Assembly (NCBI GenBank): GCA_012064385.1
Contig: QRDG01001914.1
Coordinates: 1,116,001 to 1,180,000, forward strand
Source: Puccinellia tenuiflora
Lineage: Eukaryota; Streptophyta; Magnoliopsida; Poales; Poaceae
Direction: 5' to 3'
DNA: 64,000 nucleotides
Of the stretch, positions 12,265 through 24,500 are shown in pieces. The translations under genes were made by a program, and so were the position numbers. Under the pieces are notes generated by a model that saw nothing but the letters and a program-made list of their open reading frames with translations, was not told the origin of the DNA and searched no databases. How positions within the stretch are numbered: the first letter of the stretch is position 1; every line of letters starts with the position of its first letter.

Positions 12265-12394
12265 CAAAATGGCTAAGTGCCGGAATTCTGTGGCGCATTC
12301 CCTAGCAGATGCGCCACATAATTCTGTCATTCTGTGGCGCATCTGCTGGGGGATGCGCCACAGAATTCTGTGGTTAGAACTAGTGCTAAAAAGC
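12265..12394. repeat. Internal block of CACTA subterminal-type repeats
   Basis: Alternating TTCTGTGGCGCAT and ATGCGCCACAGAAT copies in inverted pairs, the same motif as at 16765-17100. The block ends GAACTAGTG, which resembles a CACTA right terminus, but no matching left end was found. It lies between the two element genes. Confidence 0.7.
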
Positions 12395-12404
12395 ACTGCT
12401 GGCT

Positions 12405-12492
12405 GTTATGTGACAAGCACACAAGCATAGCCCAATGGTTAGCCATTGAAACCTGGAATTGGGGCAGCCAGGTTCGAATCCTGGCTGTCTCA
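12405..12492 (+). repeat. tRNA-like sequence with A and B boxes
   Basis: TAGCCCAATGG (A-box-like, 12427-12437) and GGTTCGAATCC (perfect B box) lie at tRNA-like spacing. CCAGG/CCTGG form a T stem around TTCGAAT. TGTCTCA at the 3' side can pair with TGTGACA upstream with one mismatch. Extra bases between the acceptor and D arm rule out a normal tRNA. It is followed by T- and A-rich runs, so a decayed SINE head or pseudo-tRNA is likely. Confidence 0.5.
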
Positions 12493-12524
12493 CATTTTTT
12501 TCTTAAAAAAAATAATTAATACAT

Positions 12525-12659
12525 ATGCTTAATTGTCACACGTACATACACACAAATCATATGCTTAATTGTCACACATACACACAAATTAATACGCTTA
12601 ATTGTCACACATACACACAAATTAATATGCTTAATTGTCACACATACACACAAATTAAT
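12525..12659. repeat. 33-bp minisatellite, about four copies
   Basis: Units start ATGCTTAATTGTCACAC or ACGCTTAATTGTCACAC at 12525, 12561, 12594 and 12627. The last three are exactly 33 bp apart. It sits downstream of the TNP2 pseudogene stop. Confidence 0.9.
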
Positions 12660-12705
12660 ACACAAAAGAAAGTCTTCTTTGTCCCGGCCGGCGGCCGGTT
12701 CCGAG

Positions 12706-14900
12706 CTAGCTTCTCTTCTTTCCCTTCTTCGCGGTTGAATACTTTAGGCCGGCCACCTTGAGATTTCTTCGTGTGAATGGACAACCTTTAGTAGGTAGGG
12801 AGGTCTTCCTTCTTTCTTTACTAGTAGTAGGCCTGTCGAAGTAATTGTAGAATTCCTCCTTGATCTTCGGATCACCGTTCTTGTCCAAGTCTTCCTCGTT
12901 GGCGTCTCCTTCCATTCTGATGATGCTCCTCTTGCCCCTCCTCACGACAACACGCCTAGGCTTTGACGGGTCGGTAATTAAGAAGCACTGCTCAACACGG
13001 CTAGCCTTTGACGGGTCGATAATGAAGATCTTTCATGATGCCAAGCCATTTCAGATCGTATCTTGCTTTCTTCCCATCCTTGGTCCTATCCGACATGTTG
13101 CAAAGAGTGCCAAGCAGACTCTCGGTAACATTCTTGCTAATGTGCATTACATCGAGGCTATGGGGCATGTGGAGTACCTTCCAGTACTCCAAGTCATGGA
13201 AAACAGACCTCGCTTTCCATACACCCAACAGGGGATCTACCCTCGGTCGCTTCTTTTCCGGCGCAGGGCACTCCTCCCAATTTTTCAAAAGCTCATCGAT
13301 TTCTTCACCGCTCCTCGGGCACGGGGCTCTTTCGAGCTCGTCTTTACCATTGAACAAATCACCGCGTTTCCTCCATGGGTGATCCATGCGAAGCCACCTT
13401 CGAGCCCCTGGGAACACGGTTTTCGAAGACCCGGGATCCCTTGGTAGCTGGAGATGCGGGGTCTCATCCATGCACTTGACACATGCGCAGAATCCGTGGC
13501 CTACCTGGGCCGATACATATGAGCAACTAGGATAGTCCTGCACCGTCATGAGTAACACGACTCTCATATCGAAATAATCTCCAGTGTAGGCGTCCCACGT
13601 ACGGACTGGCGTCTCCCACAACCTGGCTAACTCCTCTTTCAACAGCGCGAGATACAGATGTATGTCGATACCTGGTTGTTTCGGCCCCTGAATGAGAATA
13701 CTCATGTGTATGTACCTTTGCTTCGTGCACAACCACGGGGGAAGGTTGTAAGGCCACACAAACACGGGCCAGGTGCTATGCGTGCTACTCTGGTTGCCGA
13801 ACGGATTGAGTCCATCGGTGCTCATACCCAGCCTGACGTTCCTTGCGTCGCCCCCGAAATCTTCGAAGGTGATGTCCAATGTTTCCCACTGGCAAGCGTC
13901 TGAAGGGTGTGTCAGGATCCTGCCCTTCTCCGGATCTTCTTTGGGCTTCTCCCTTTCCGCGTGCCATTGCATGAGCTTTGCTTCCTTAGGGTCCACGAAA
14001 TACCGCTGCAGACGGGGAATGATAGGAAAGTACCATACCAGTTTTCGAGGAACATTCTTGTTCCCACTCTTGTACCGTCCCTGGCCGCACACCAGACATG
14101 TGGTTCTTTCCTTGTACACGCCCCGATAAATTGCGCAATCATTGATGCAGGCGTGGTATCTGTCATACGGTAGGTCAAGAGGGCACACGACTTTCTTGGA
14201 CTCCTCGATACTGCTTGGCAATGTGTTCCCCTCGGGAAGACGATCGTGCCAAAATTTCAGGTTCTTGCTGAAGCTGACGTCGGTCCATTCTGTTTTCCTC
14301 CTTCATCTGTAAAGCATCAAGCGTTACATGCAAGCGCGTATCCTGGGGTCGGCAATCAGGATACAACGGAGTCATCCCGTCTTTCTCCATTTGCGCCAGC
14401 TTGGCTTTCTCTCTGGCTACACCTCTGGCGTTGCTCGTCTCCTTGAGGAGGAGTTCTTGAACATGAGGGTCCCGTAAGGCCGAAGTTAGTGAGGTCTGCG
14501 TGTCCACGTCTTCTCCACCACCATCTACTCCTTCATCATGACCGTGTCCGCCGGCATCTCCTTCATCATGATGATCTTGTCCGCCGGCATCTCCTTCGTC
14601 ATGATGATCTTGTCCACCGACATCTCCTTCATCATGATAACCATGTCCGGGAGACTCTTCGTCTTCTCGCCCGTCCTCGTCTTCATGCGCACCATTTGCT
14701 GTCGGCGCCTTGTTGAAGCCTATCCAGAAACCGCGCCTGAGCAGGTGATCCTCCAATTGTCCGGAATCAGGGTCGATCCAGCTCACGAGTTTGCATGTTC
14801 GACACGGACATCTTATCTGGCGCCTGTTGCACCGAATCATGTCCGCCTTCGCTTCTTCCTTGTATCTACCGATTTGACCGGAGCTCATCATGATGACCAT
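12706..14900 (-). pseudogene. TNP2-type CACTA transposase with internal deletion and frameshift
   Basis: Start chosen at ATG 14900, just after an intron-like acceptor (CTATAG). The N-terminal domain has RCPCRTCKLVSWIDPDSG (transposase-associated domain, PF13963). A (G/D)HHDEGDAGG repeat follows. The Transposase_21 domain (PF02992) runs from about 14200 with CLVCGQGRYKSG, LGMSTDGLNPFG and LLKEELARLW. An extra A near 14288 shifts the frame between ENR and WTDV. At about 13024 the protein jumps from KWLGIMKDLH directly to the extreme C-terminus (ITDPSKPRRVVVRRGKRS), skipping the rest of the catalytic domain and the usual DUF4218/DUF4216 region. A short TDPSK duplication marks the junction. TNP2 cuts element ends during cut-and-paste transposition; this copy cannot. 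Confidence 0.85.
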
Positions 14901-15246
14901 GGTTGCTATAGATAGAGCAGAAATGAGAAACGAGAGTATGTTAATTACAACCGCAACATGCACACGCACACACACGCCGGCGCAAGCAACAACAAAAAGT
15001 TTCTTCGCACATGCAAAAATTCATGCACACCACACAAGTTTCATGTACAAGCATCGTCTCGCCATCGTGCAAAACGCCCATCGACAAGCGCTTCACCTAC
15101 AACCATACACATCGCCGGCCACACATAACATGTATATGCATGTCCATCCAACTATACTGACCTAGTAGGTTTGTCACCGAGACGTGACCGCGATCGATGA
15201 GAGAGAGTGTGTGGTGTTGGAGAGAAAAAGAGATGTATTGGGAGAG

Positions 15247-15262
15247 GAGGAGAGTATATATG
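15247..15262 (-). promoter_or_regulatory. Probable TATA box of the TNP2 gene
   Basis: Minus-strand CCATATATACTC about 350 bp upstream of the chosen start, followed by a leader that seems to contain an intron. No other promoter element was recognised. Confidence 0.5.
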
Positions 15263-15502
15263 GAGCCTCCCCCGACCCTCACCAATTATCTATCAAACAA
15301 AGTAGCTTTAACTACAAAAAATGGAGAAAAGTATAGGCAAAATGGGATGGGAGGGAGGAGGAACACGAGCTAGCTAGGTGGGAGAGGAGAGGGGAGAAGA
15401 ACACAATGGGGGTGGTAGGTAGGGGCTGCCACCTTTTGTACTTCTGGAAAAGTAATTTTGTGGCGCATGGAGCAAGATGCGCCACAGAAATTGATAATTC
15501 TG

Positions 15503-16745
15503 TTTTTTTATTTTAGAAAAGGGGGGGTCCCAGCCTCTGCATCGAATAGATGCATACGGCTTCTTTATTATTTTATTCAACAAAGGTCTGACAAAGAAAC
15601 ATACATCAAAAAACCCGAAGCCACCACACAACACCTACGAACTCGACAATGAGTGAAGTCATGTAAACAGGGCCTTGTGCCATGAAAACGCGAACTCCAC
15701 CCACCAACTAGGAACCGGGAACAAGTCGCATACCCCGAGACGCCCTCTAGGCGAAACGAGAGCGGTCATCCGGTCTAGCAGACTCCTGAAGCAAGAAGCC
15801 GTCACCACCATCGAGCCACCTCCATCGGACTCTTCAGGGTTAAAAAAAGGGTTTAGTAATACCCTCCTACGAATATCAATTAGTAAAATAATATCCGCAT
15901 GATACTCGATAGGCCTGCCATCGATGCCACCATGGCACCAGACTGCGCCTCCTCCTGCGCGCGTCCATCATCATGCGCCCGCCGCCGAGACCCCGCTGCT
16001 CCATGCCGCCAGGACCCGCCGTGTATGATACAGTCGATAACATGCCGCTCCACCTTATTCTCTTTTCTCGAACTCCACCATCTTCCTCTGGTCCCACATG
16101 CCATGTACATCTCCCAAACGTTGCCCCCAAGGGGGAGAACGACGGGATCGCCGCCAACGTCGATCTAGGGTTTCCCCCGGAGTGATTCGGACGGGATTGC
16201 GAACTGCATCATCAACGCCTTCAACAAGGTTATGGCGCCCACGAGCGTCACCGTCGACAGCTCCAGCCGCCGCTAGAGCCCGGTATTCACCGGCAGTATC
16301 AGCACCCACCGTAATCCGTGTTGGCATGTCCGCCTAGCAAACCACCGGCAAACTGCTCCTCCGTTGAGCCAGTCCCTCGCGGGCCACGAGGATGCCCCGG
16401 CCGCCACCGAGACCGCCTCGCCGTACGCCGCGTCGCGCAGCCCCACCGTAGGGAAGAACAGCACGCCGCGATGCCGCTGGACCGCCGGGAGGACGTAGTT
16501 GACGGTGGCGCTGTTCTTGTCGCGTGCCCACGGATCCCGCAGGCAAGGCCCGACGAGATTCGTCGCACCCCCAGATCATCACCCCGCAGATCAAGATCGA
16601 GCCCGTGATCCTCCTCCAATCACGAGATCTCCATTGAAACGCAGGGAGACGACGACCTAGGGAGAGCGCCCTGCCACCGCCATCATCGGAGCCCGTCCAG
16701 GCTTTGCCGGCGGCGCCTCAGGCGGCAGCAAGACGAAGGAAGAGG
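15503..16745 (-). mobile_element. LINE-type retroposon tail and GC-rich body nested in CACTA
   Basis: On the minus strand, sequence ending GAATAAAATAATAAAGAAGC, then a GATGCAGAGGCTGGG motif and an A-rich tail (15503-15516), resembles LINE 3' ends common in grasses. Upstream of it (16745-15880) is GC-rich sequence with overlapping open frames (for example 16464-16273, containing FFPTVGLRDAAYGEAVSV) that may be a captured exon or a LINE 5' region. No target duplication was found, so the 5' limit is uncertain. Confidence 0.45.
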
Positions 16746-16764
16746 GGTTAGGGGAGCATGCGGC

Positions 16765-17100
16765 CTGATGCGCCACAGAATTGTCAATTCCTATGGCGCA
16801 TCTTGCTCCATGCGCCACAGAAATTGCTCCCCCCAATCATTGGTGCCGGGGCCCACCACATTTCTATGGCGCATCCAAGTTTATGCGCCACAGAAAAGGC
16901 GGCGTAGGATGCAATCCAGCCATTGATGGTGGGGCCCACATAATTTTTGTGGCGTATGGGCGTGCGTGCGCCACAGAAAGGTGGAATTCAGTGGCGCATG
17001 AGCTAAACATGCGCCACAGAAAGTGGAGGATTTCTGTGGCGCACCCCCCAGGTGCGCCACAGAATATGTTCTGTGGCGCACAGTCAGTTTGGTGCGCCAC
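16765..17100. repeat. CACTA subterminal repeat array
   Basis: At least eight copies of (C/T)TGTGGCGCA or TGCGCCACAGAA in both orientations, adjacent to the terminus at 17138. In En/Spm such repeats bind the accessory transposition protein. Confidence 0.85.
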
Positions 17101-17128
17101 AAAATATGGTTCCACCTATAACTAGTTT

Positions 17129-17138
17129 CATAGTAGTG
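17129..17138 (-). repeat. CACTA terminal inverted repeat end
   Basis: + strand CATAGTAGTG, i.e. CACTACTATG in element orientation. TAT follows as the candidate 3-bp target duplication; the partner is outside the window. Confidence 0.8.
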
Positions 17139-18300
17139 TATGCAAGTCCACACGGGCCTAGATCTGACCCGACTATAATGAACGATCATACACACTCCAC
17201 ACACGCCCAACGCGACGTTGTATGCATCAACACGTTGCTACAAGTCTCTGACGACAAATCAAAGCCTTGGTATATCCGTCGCGCACCATAACGGACTACT
17301 GTACATCAAACACCAATAGCCCATCAACGTTTCTAGCGCCGGTGAAGTGCCAGTGAGAGTAGGTGATGTTAGATCTGTTGGTTTCCTTTTTATCTGTCGT
17401 TTAAGGGAAGCTGTTCGCTGGTCTAAGGTGGGGCATATTCGATCGGTTTGTTTGTTGGGACCAACAGTAAGGTTCGGTTTCTCCAATCCCGCGCTACTGC
17501 TTGGGTTGTGTCCCCAGCTGATGTTCCATCTACGTTTATTCGATCTTGTCGTACGCGACGTGTGACTATTGCGGTTTTCGAAGCCTTGGTTGGCGAGGAC
17601 GTATGCATGTGGCCCAACCCTTTGTTACTTGTTTAGTGTATGTTGCAAACTCCGGCAGCCGTCGATCGATGCGAGGAAGAGGACGAAGACGACCAATATA
17701 CGTTTTGTTATATTTTTATTTTGTACTGGTCGTGTTGTGTCGAGTTGTAACTCCTTTTTATCTATTGTTTTCCTATATCAATATAAGATAAAATATGACT
17801 TCGAGTGTCTTTTCTCAAAAATCAAAATAAGTAGTCAGGGCCACCCATATCCGCGTTAGAGAGCTGTCCCAGCGACCCCGCCGTCAGCGTCGGTCAAGTG
17901 GGCTTTGCCTGTTTGCTCGTCCTCAAAGGACTGCGAGAGGAACAAGGGAGGGGGAGTGGTTTGTGGAAGGGGGCGGCTAGGGCACCCGTGCTACCCGGTG
18001 AGGATGACACGAGTGGGGTGCGCAACCGCTAGGTTCAACTCCAGCATTTTCCTAGATGTGTATGATTTTTTTTTGTAATCTCGATTGATAATCAGTGAGA
18101 CACAGACACTCCCAAATTATTACTCATCGGATAATTACAACATTTATTCTGAAATTAATGTCGCAACATACATTTCACTCGAACTGCTAGTTGCAAAACT
18201 ACCATATAAAAATATGCACCAACATTACCATACACGATTCCACAACATCCGTTTCCCCAATCAGCCTCCATTTGTCGCGGCAAAACCATGGGCCAGATCA
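17139..18300. other. Intergenic sequence, probable retroposon tail
   Basis: No gene recognised. The stretch 17355-17835 ends with ATATCAATATAAGATAAAA and a short A-rich run, like a 5'-truncated non-LTR retroposon on the + strand, but neither domains nor a target duplication were found. Confidence 0.3.
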
Positions 18301-18502
18301 TCAGGAATTCAGGATTCCTCGAAATAGGCTTTCGCCCCGCTTTATAAATAAAGCAACGACCACCAAACATCCATCAATATAAACGCAACACCAGGGCAGC
18401 AGCCACACACACCCAAAGAAACGAAAAAGAAGAAACAAAATGAAGACATATGAGGATCAACTAAACTACGGTGACCTGCGACCGCTGCGCCCTCCGAAGA
18501 AG
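18300..18502 (-). other. 3' flank of the NADKc-like gene, LINE-tail-like sequence
   Basis: Downstream of the TAG stop, the minus strand reads GTGTGTGTGGCTGCTGCCC and then TTATTTATAAAGCGGGGCG AAAGCC, a pattern familiar from grass LINE 3' ends. It may serve as, or lie just beyond, the gene's 3' UTR; no transcript evidence is available. Confidence 0.35.
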
Positions 18503-21500
18503 CTACAAAGCGGTTGGTGTTGTCGCCGTCGGCTCCGAAGTGGAGCGGATGGCCTCCCGGATCTCTCGCTGTATGACGGCGCGGGACGGCGCGACGACCA
18601 TCTCGTCCCAAATGGAGCGTGACCCGCAGGTGGTGGCGCCGCCGGGGTAGAGGTCGTGGAGGGAGGTGGCGTTCTCGTTGAGGTTGCCCACTTTGTCCAG
18701 GCATTCGATCTCGTTCGGCTCCACCAGCAGGCTGCCGTTGATCCCGCCCTTCCACGCGATCAGCTATAACATCGATGCAAATCAAGCTGATCAATAAAAA
18801 CTATACAAAAGTATGTTCTTCCTAGTTTGATTAGAAACGACGCAGGTACCTCCGGAGAGCCCAAAGAGTTGGAACTGTATAGCTTGGCCCCGTCGACGAG
18901 GTGGCAGTATCTCTGGAACGCCGCCGCGAATCTCTTGTGCGACATGAGCTGCGACTTCACCCTCACCGCTCTCCCCGTGATGATCGCTCTCCTGATCCCT
19001 CTTGCGACGGCGAGGTAGGCGTCGCAGACGACGCCGACGATCTCGATCCTGTAGGGCTTCCTGGTCCCTTCCGCGGCGACGAAGTCCTCGTCGTCGGGGA
19101 CGGGCTCCCAGTAGTTCTCGGTGACGGTGCCGTCGTCCTCGACCTTGTATCCCACGCCCATGCGGTGGCGCTGCCGGTGCACGGCGCGGGCCATGGCGAT
19201 GGTCTGCTCCACGAAGGGCTCCCACGAGAGCGTGCCGTCCAGGATCACGTCGCGCCCCTCGTTCAGCGCCGTCACCAGCAGCGACGACGCCGCGTCCGTC
19301 GACGACTGGTGCACCTGTGTCGGTCAGAGCCAGCAAGATTTCGTCGTGAGATGGATTCCTCTGAAATCCGTGTTTTTAAAAGTTTTCCTGTCACAGAACG
19401 AAATTTAAAACGCTCGGGCAGGCCCAGCCCGCTAGCTGCTGCGGGCTCATGGACTCGCGGCCTAGTACCGTTTAGGACGTTGTGCGGTTACTGGATGGAG
19501 GCCCAGATTAAGCTTAGCTCTGCACATTGGCAACACCTGAATTATCTTTGAGGTTAACATAACAGTCGTTGGTCGGCACGGCACTCACTATTGATCAGCA
19601 ATGGCCTGCAAAGCAAGCAAACAGACATTCATTCTGTGGACAGGCCGCACATCTTTCTGTTCCCTGTTCTTACCCTCAGTGCCGACATATCCGACGCAAA
19701 TCATAATAAATCATAGTACCATCTCTGTTACGTGGACCCGGCAACGAGCAAGACCTCTGTGCTACACCACACAAACAACTAGCAAGAGCTAGTGCTCTTC
19801 TGCTCTGATGCACATCAGCTTTCTCACTGCCCTTTAATTTGTCGGAGTGAGTGAGAACCATTATCGGATACGTTTCTAGCAAAAGCAAGGGTACTTACGT
19901 GATCATAAAATTACGACTTCTGACCAACTATTTCACGAAACTAAGTGCATATAGAATGTGCGAGATCCTTCTTGCGTAGCTAGACAGATGGAGAAAAGTG
20001 TCGGTCGGACAACTGCAGCAGTTGCTGATTCCTACCCTTCAGCGGCCGGTTGGTCACTCGATCGTTTTTCTATCCGACCGATTCAAACTAAGAGTGAACA
20101 ATGACTTGCTAACTAACACCCCGGCCGGCCGGTCGCATATATAAATAAACGTACCAGCTCAGCAGTCTGCAGCATGTCGTTGTGGTGACCCATGGAGCTG
20201 ATGGCGCGGTAGATCACGTCCGTCTCCTTGAACGCGTCCGCCTCCACCACCAAAGCGTTCGCCCCTGCCTCCGTCCAAAACGGCCTGCAGAAAATACATC
20301 CAACATCGCCATGCATGTAAATCAGTTTGAGGTCACTATTAAACTTGATTCAACAGAGTAACTAAGATCATGATCAAATCCCTACGTACTCTTCCAGTAT
20401 CTCCTTGAGCACGGTGCTCTTGCCGGCGCCCATCCCGCCGCCCATCAGCAGCAGCACCGGGGACCGGTCGGCGTGCGCCACCGGGGCCATCACGTCGGTG
20501 CAGTGAGCCTCCTCGTCGCCGTTCAGCCCCGTGACGACGCCGATGGCCTTCATCTCGTCCACCAGCGTCGAGAACACCCGCGTCACCTTCAGGTCCTTGG
20601 TTATCCGCTCGAACCTCTGCTTCCTGCGTCAGTGCCAATCATATCGCTTCAAATATCAGTTTTTATATACATAGTTAATTAATTTACAATTTCATGCGCG
20701 CATTTGAATATGCAAAAGATATTCCACTCCCGCACAGAATTCTGGAAGGCCTGACTAGGAATTAGTGGCATTGTTTTAGACAAGGCTTATGACAGATGCA
20801 TTTACCTATCTAGTGGCCGGGGTAGGTGTCCACCAGCAGAGCTGCCATGATACGGGCGTCGGTCGTGCAAGCCAGAGAGAGAGAAAAGTTCCAGTTGGAA
20901 CGTTCTACATGGGCAAATACGACTACCAATATGTCATCTACAATTTGCATGTACTCTGTCCGAAAATAAGTGTCGTTAAAACGGATGTATCTCAAATACG
21001 TCTAGATATGTCTGTTTTAATGACACTTATTGTCACACGGAGAGAATACATGGTAAAGTTTTCCGCTATCGATCGGCTGCACCTGTTCTTAGGGGTCTTC
21101 TTTCTTCACAAGTTTAATTTTAGTTGTTTAGATCCAATGACGTACTGAAATAGATTGGTACTACTATTATTATTTTTAGCTGAACGAGCGGAGTATAGAT
21201 CGATCGCTAGCTGGCCTATAAAAGTATGTCTGCTCAATTCTCCAGCATTGATGTAGCCCCCGCATTAAAATTATTGGAAATTTGATCCATACCATTAAAA
21301 GATCCAATCTTTAGAAAAATACCATCAAAAGTTTCCCAGTTAGAAAAATACCATCCAAAGCCTGGCTCCGTTATTGCCTTTTACCACAACCGTGAACTCG
21401 TCGTTAATTCTGACGGCAAATGCCCGTCCCATGTCCGGCCCATCCGTGGCTGCTGCCCAGCCAATCCCCATCCCCTCCGCCGCCGCTCCCGTCCACACGG

Positions 21501-24500
21501 CGGAAGGAGGACCAGGATCCTCCTGCTGGCGGAGTAGGACCTAGCGGTCGCCAAGTCTGCGTTGGGCAGCGCCACGGGCCCGGACGCCAAGTTGCCCGTG
21601 CGAGGCGTACGACGGCGTGGAGATGTGCTGCGACCGCCTTCTGCTGGTCGACCTCCTGCTGGACAAGTGCGGCTACCATGCATCTTCTCTACCGAGTACC
21701 CATGTCCGCCATGACCGGAAGCTGCTGGAGCTCGACGTGCCGTCGCCGTGGTCGTCCCCAGGGTCGACTATGATTGGGAATGGAACAGAGGCTTCATCCG
21801 CATCAAGTTAGCCGAAGGAATTGGGGCGAGAACGCCCGCAGCCAACGTCTGCCTCCCGACATCCTCTTCGGCTGCCGGCGAGGATCTTCAAATTCCGGCG
21901 CCATGGATCTTCTCCGAGCACGGGCGACTCCACCAAGCACTTCTGTGTGAGCAGTCGCGTCTCTTACCTCTTTTTTACCTCAGTTCCGCGCTCGTCTCCG
22001 TGGTCACCATCGTCTGTTTCCTTCGGCTCTGTTCGATTTGTTCGGAATTAACGACGAGTTCACGGTTGTGGTAGAAGGCAATAACGGAGCAGGCTTTGGA
22101 TGGTATTTTCTAACTGGGAAACTTTCGGTGGTATTTTTCTAAAGATCGGATCTTTTAATGGTATGGATCCAATTCTCCCTATTATTATTGTCGTCCATCT
22201 GGCTTTGGCCCGCTTCGTGATGTGTACACATAGCCTAGTGGACGGTTTCGATCTAGTTCTACTAATTAAAAAGGGTTGATTCAATTATTGTGTTTCAGTG
22301 CACATCATCTCCGTGCAAAAAAAATATACTAAAAAATGTCTTGGATACTTGTCGTAGTCTTGCAAGTCGTTCCAGAAATAATTGTTAACACTATATGATT
22401 ATGTGGCAAAATGAGAAGGGAATCTTCCCCAGATGTGGCTATCTTTATCTACCTGTGGCTCGAGTTTAGCCAAGCAATTTTTTATTGTGGAATTATAAAT
22501 GATGGTTCGATGAGAGGCAAGATTAGAGTTGTACACATGAATGTGTCAAACATGTCGTTGCGAATGTGTATGGGAATTAAATAGAACATCTTAAATAGTG
22601 TGATCATAGCAATGCCCCATATGACGTTTGATGATGTGGAAGAGACGGGTAGAAAAAGATGTTTGTCCTGTAGATGATTTTTTCAAATGAGAAATACGAC
22701 AGTTTTCTCGACGAGATGTTGTATTTCCATCACACAATATCACAATTAATAAAATAAGTACATTTATTTTTATATACATGTGAGCATTCGATAGCCATAT
22801 GATATGGGTTGCGTAAGAGAATATTTCCAATCAACGATTATGCATACTCTTAATAATAGTTGAAGTTGTTAAGAGATTCCATATGTGACCTATATATATA
22901 GTGGAAGGAAAATCATGAGCAATCTCATATAGTACTATTATTATTCTTTATTAACAACCACCTAACATCAAGTCTATGTCATTTTGTTTGTAGTTATTCT
23001 TCCAAACACGTTTATAAAGATCTCTTTTGGACAGATCTCAATCACAATGATATTCTTGTAGGGCATACATAATTCAGTGTCGGTCCAATTAAAATCGGTC
23101 AGATTACTATGAACACCACACCACTAGAAATCAGGCAAGTTGAAGATTCTTTTACAACTAAGTGCTTGTTGTGCATTCTTTTGGAGAGAAGATTTGATGC
23201 ACCCGGGCACCAGTGCTCCCGGGTTACAAAAAAAATATTTAAATTTGTACTTCTGAGTTTTAAAAATCCAAAATAAATATACGCGAATGCATACACATAT
23301 ATTATATATTTCTGCAAAGTTTCGTTGAAAAATACCTTCTATTTTGTAGTATAGAAAAAAACAAATTTGTCGGCGTAATAAACTCTTTTTTTGGACGAAA
23401 AATTGTCTTTTTTCTGTGGCAAAAAATACAATGTATTTTTTTTACGAAATTTACAACGTTCATCGTAGATGTATGTATGTACCTGTATATTTTTTTGTTG
23501 ATTTTTTGGAGACTTAGAAATATAATTTTGAAAAGCGAGATCACTGGTGCCCATGTGCAAACAACACTTTCCGATTCTTTTGGCATCTTATAATTCTGCT
23601 TAACTGTGTAATCATCATGAACCTATTTCATTTCAGTGATTTTTTTAGCAGTTCCATTATTCCACTATGTTGTATATATATACATGGCTACTTATATTGA
23701 GTAGTATCTTCCCCTTGATCAATGCACAGACAAAATTAAGCAAGAAAATATGGTTGCAGTTGGGTTTGAGTTTCACCTGGTGGCTTCCAGCACCAAGTTC
23801 CTCAGCTTCTTCTTGGTGGCGCTGTCCACGGTCAGTGCCTGCACGTACATCAAGCATGATTGATGGCAAAGTTACGGCAAGTCGACCAGTTCGAACATAA
23901 TTTGGCGCGAGAATTTTGGAGTCGGGTATCGAGATCGAATCACCAACCCGTGAGCGTCCCTTTTGCGCAGAAAGCCAAAGGACACAATGATGTCGATCTG
24001 AATGTACCTGGCTGATGAGGGTGGTGCAGAGATCCCAGTGGAATGCGAAGTAGCCGAGGATGCACTTGTCCAGCTCCTCCACCAGCTTCACGTAGAGGGA
24101 CTCCGCGTCGGGGGCGCTGGCCAGGAGGTCGTAGATGTCGTCCATGCAGTTCTTCGTCTTCCTCAGGTAGTTGTTGGCCACCTTGCAGAGCTGCGGGCAC
24201 TCGTTCATGTCCTCGAACCCCATCTGCCGAGCTGCAGCACGTAGTACGTGCATCGATCGTACGAAATGAATTAGCTAGCTAGCTAGCTGGCTGGAAATTG
24301 ATGTTTACAGCAGGGAATAATTACAGCAGTGGCTCTGATCTCGACTTGGTGCTTGTTTGTCAAAATAGATTGATTGTTAATTAAAGATCGCTTAAACCAC
24401 ATGAATGAATAAAGCTGTCGTCGTGGTGGCTAGGTGGTACACGCGATGGATCGAGATTTGACGTCGCCGCCGATGAGCCCACGTTGGCTGCGGTGGCGCC

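Larger units (their letters stand above)
1..17138 (-). mobile_element. CACTA (En/Spm) DNA transposon, far end outside window
   Basis: The right boundary on the + strand is ...TAGTAGTG at 17131-17138, so the minus-strand element begins CACTACTATG. Next to it lie dense inverted copies of TGCGCCACAG/CTGTGGCGCA (16765-17100), with further copies at 15455-15490 and 12265-12380, typical of CACTA subterminal repeats. Reading leftward come a TATA box, a TNP2-type transposase pseudogene (14900-12706) and a second element gene (11698-10399, continuing at 414-1). A 10-kb LTR retrotransposon sits inside the second gene. The other terminus is not in the window, so total length and target duplication cannot be given. 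Both genes are damaged, so this copy is probably not autonomous. Confidence 0.85.

Noticed and set aside
12371..12394. GAACTAGTG as the right end of a separate CACTA
   Set aside because: No matching left end or 3-bp duplication was found, and the repeats next to it are those of the larger element.
11962..12430. Overlapping Gly/Arg-rich frames of 117-150 codons
   Set aside because: Low-complexity GC-rich leader-like DNA open in several frames on both strands; no conserved features.
12405..12492. Functional tRNA gene
   Set aside because: Extra bases between acceptor and D arm, a mismatch in the acceptor and no clear anticodon arm; better seen as tRNA-like.
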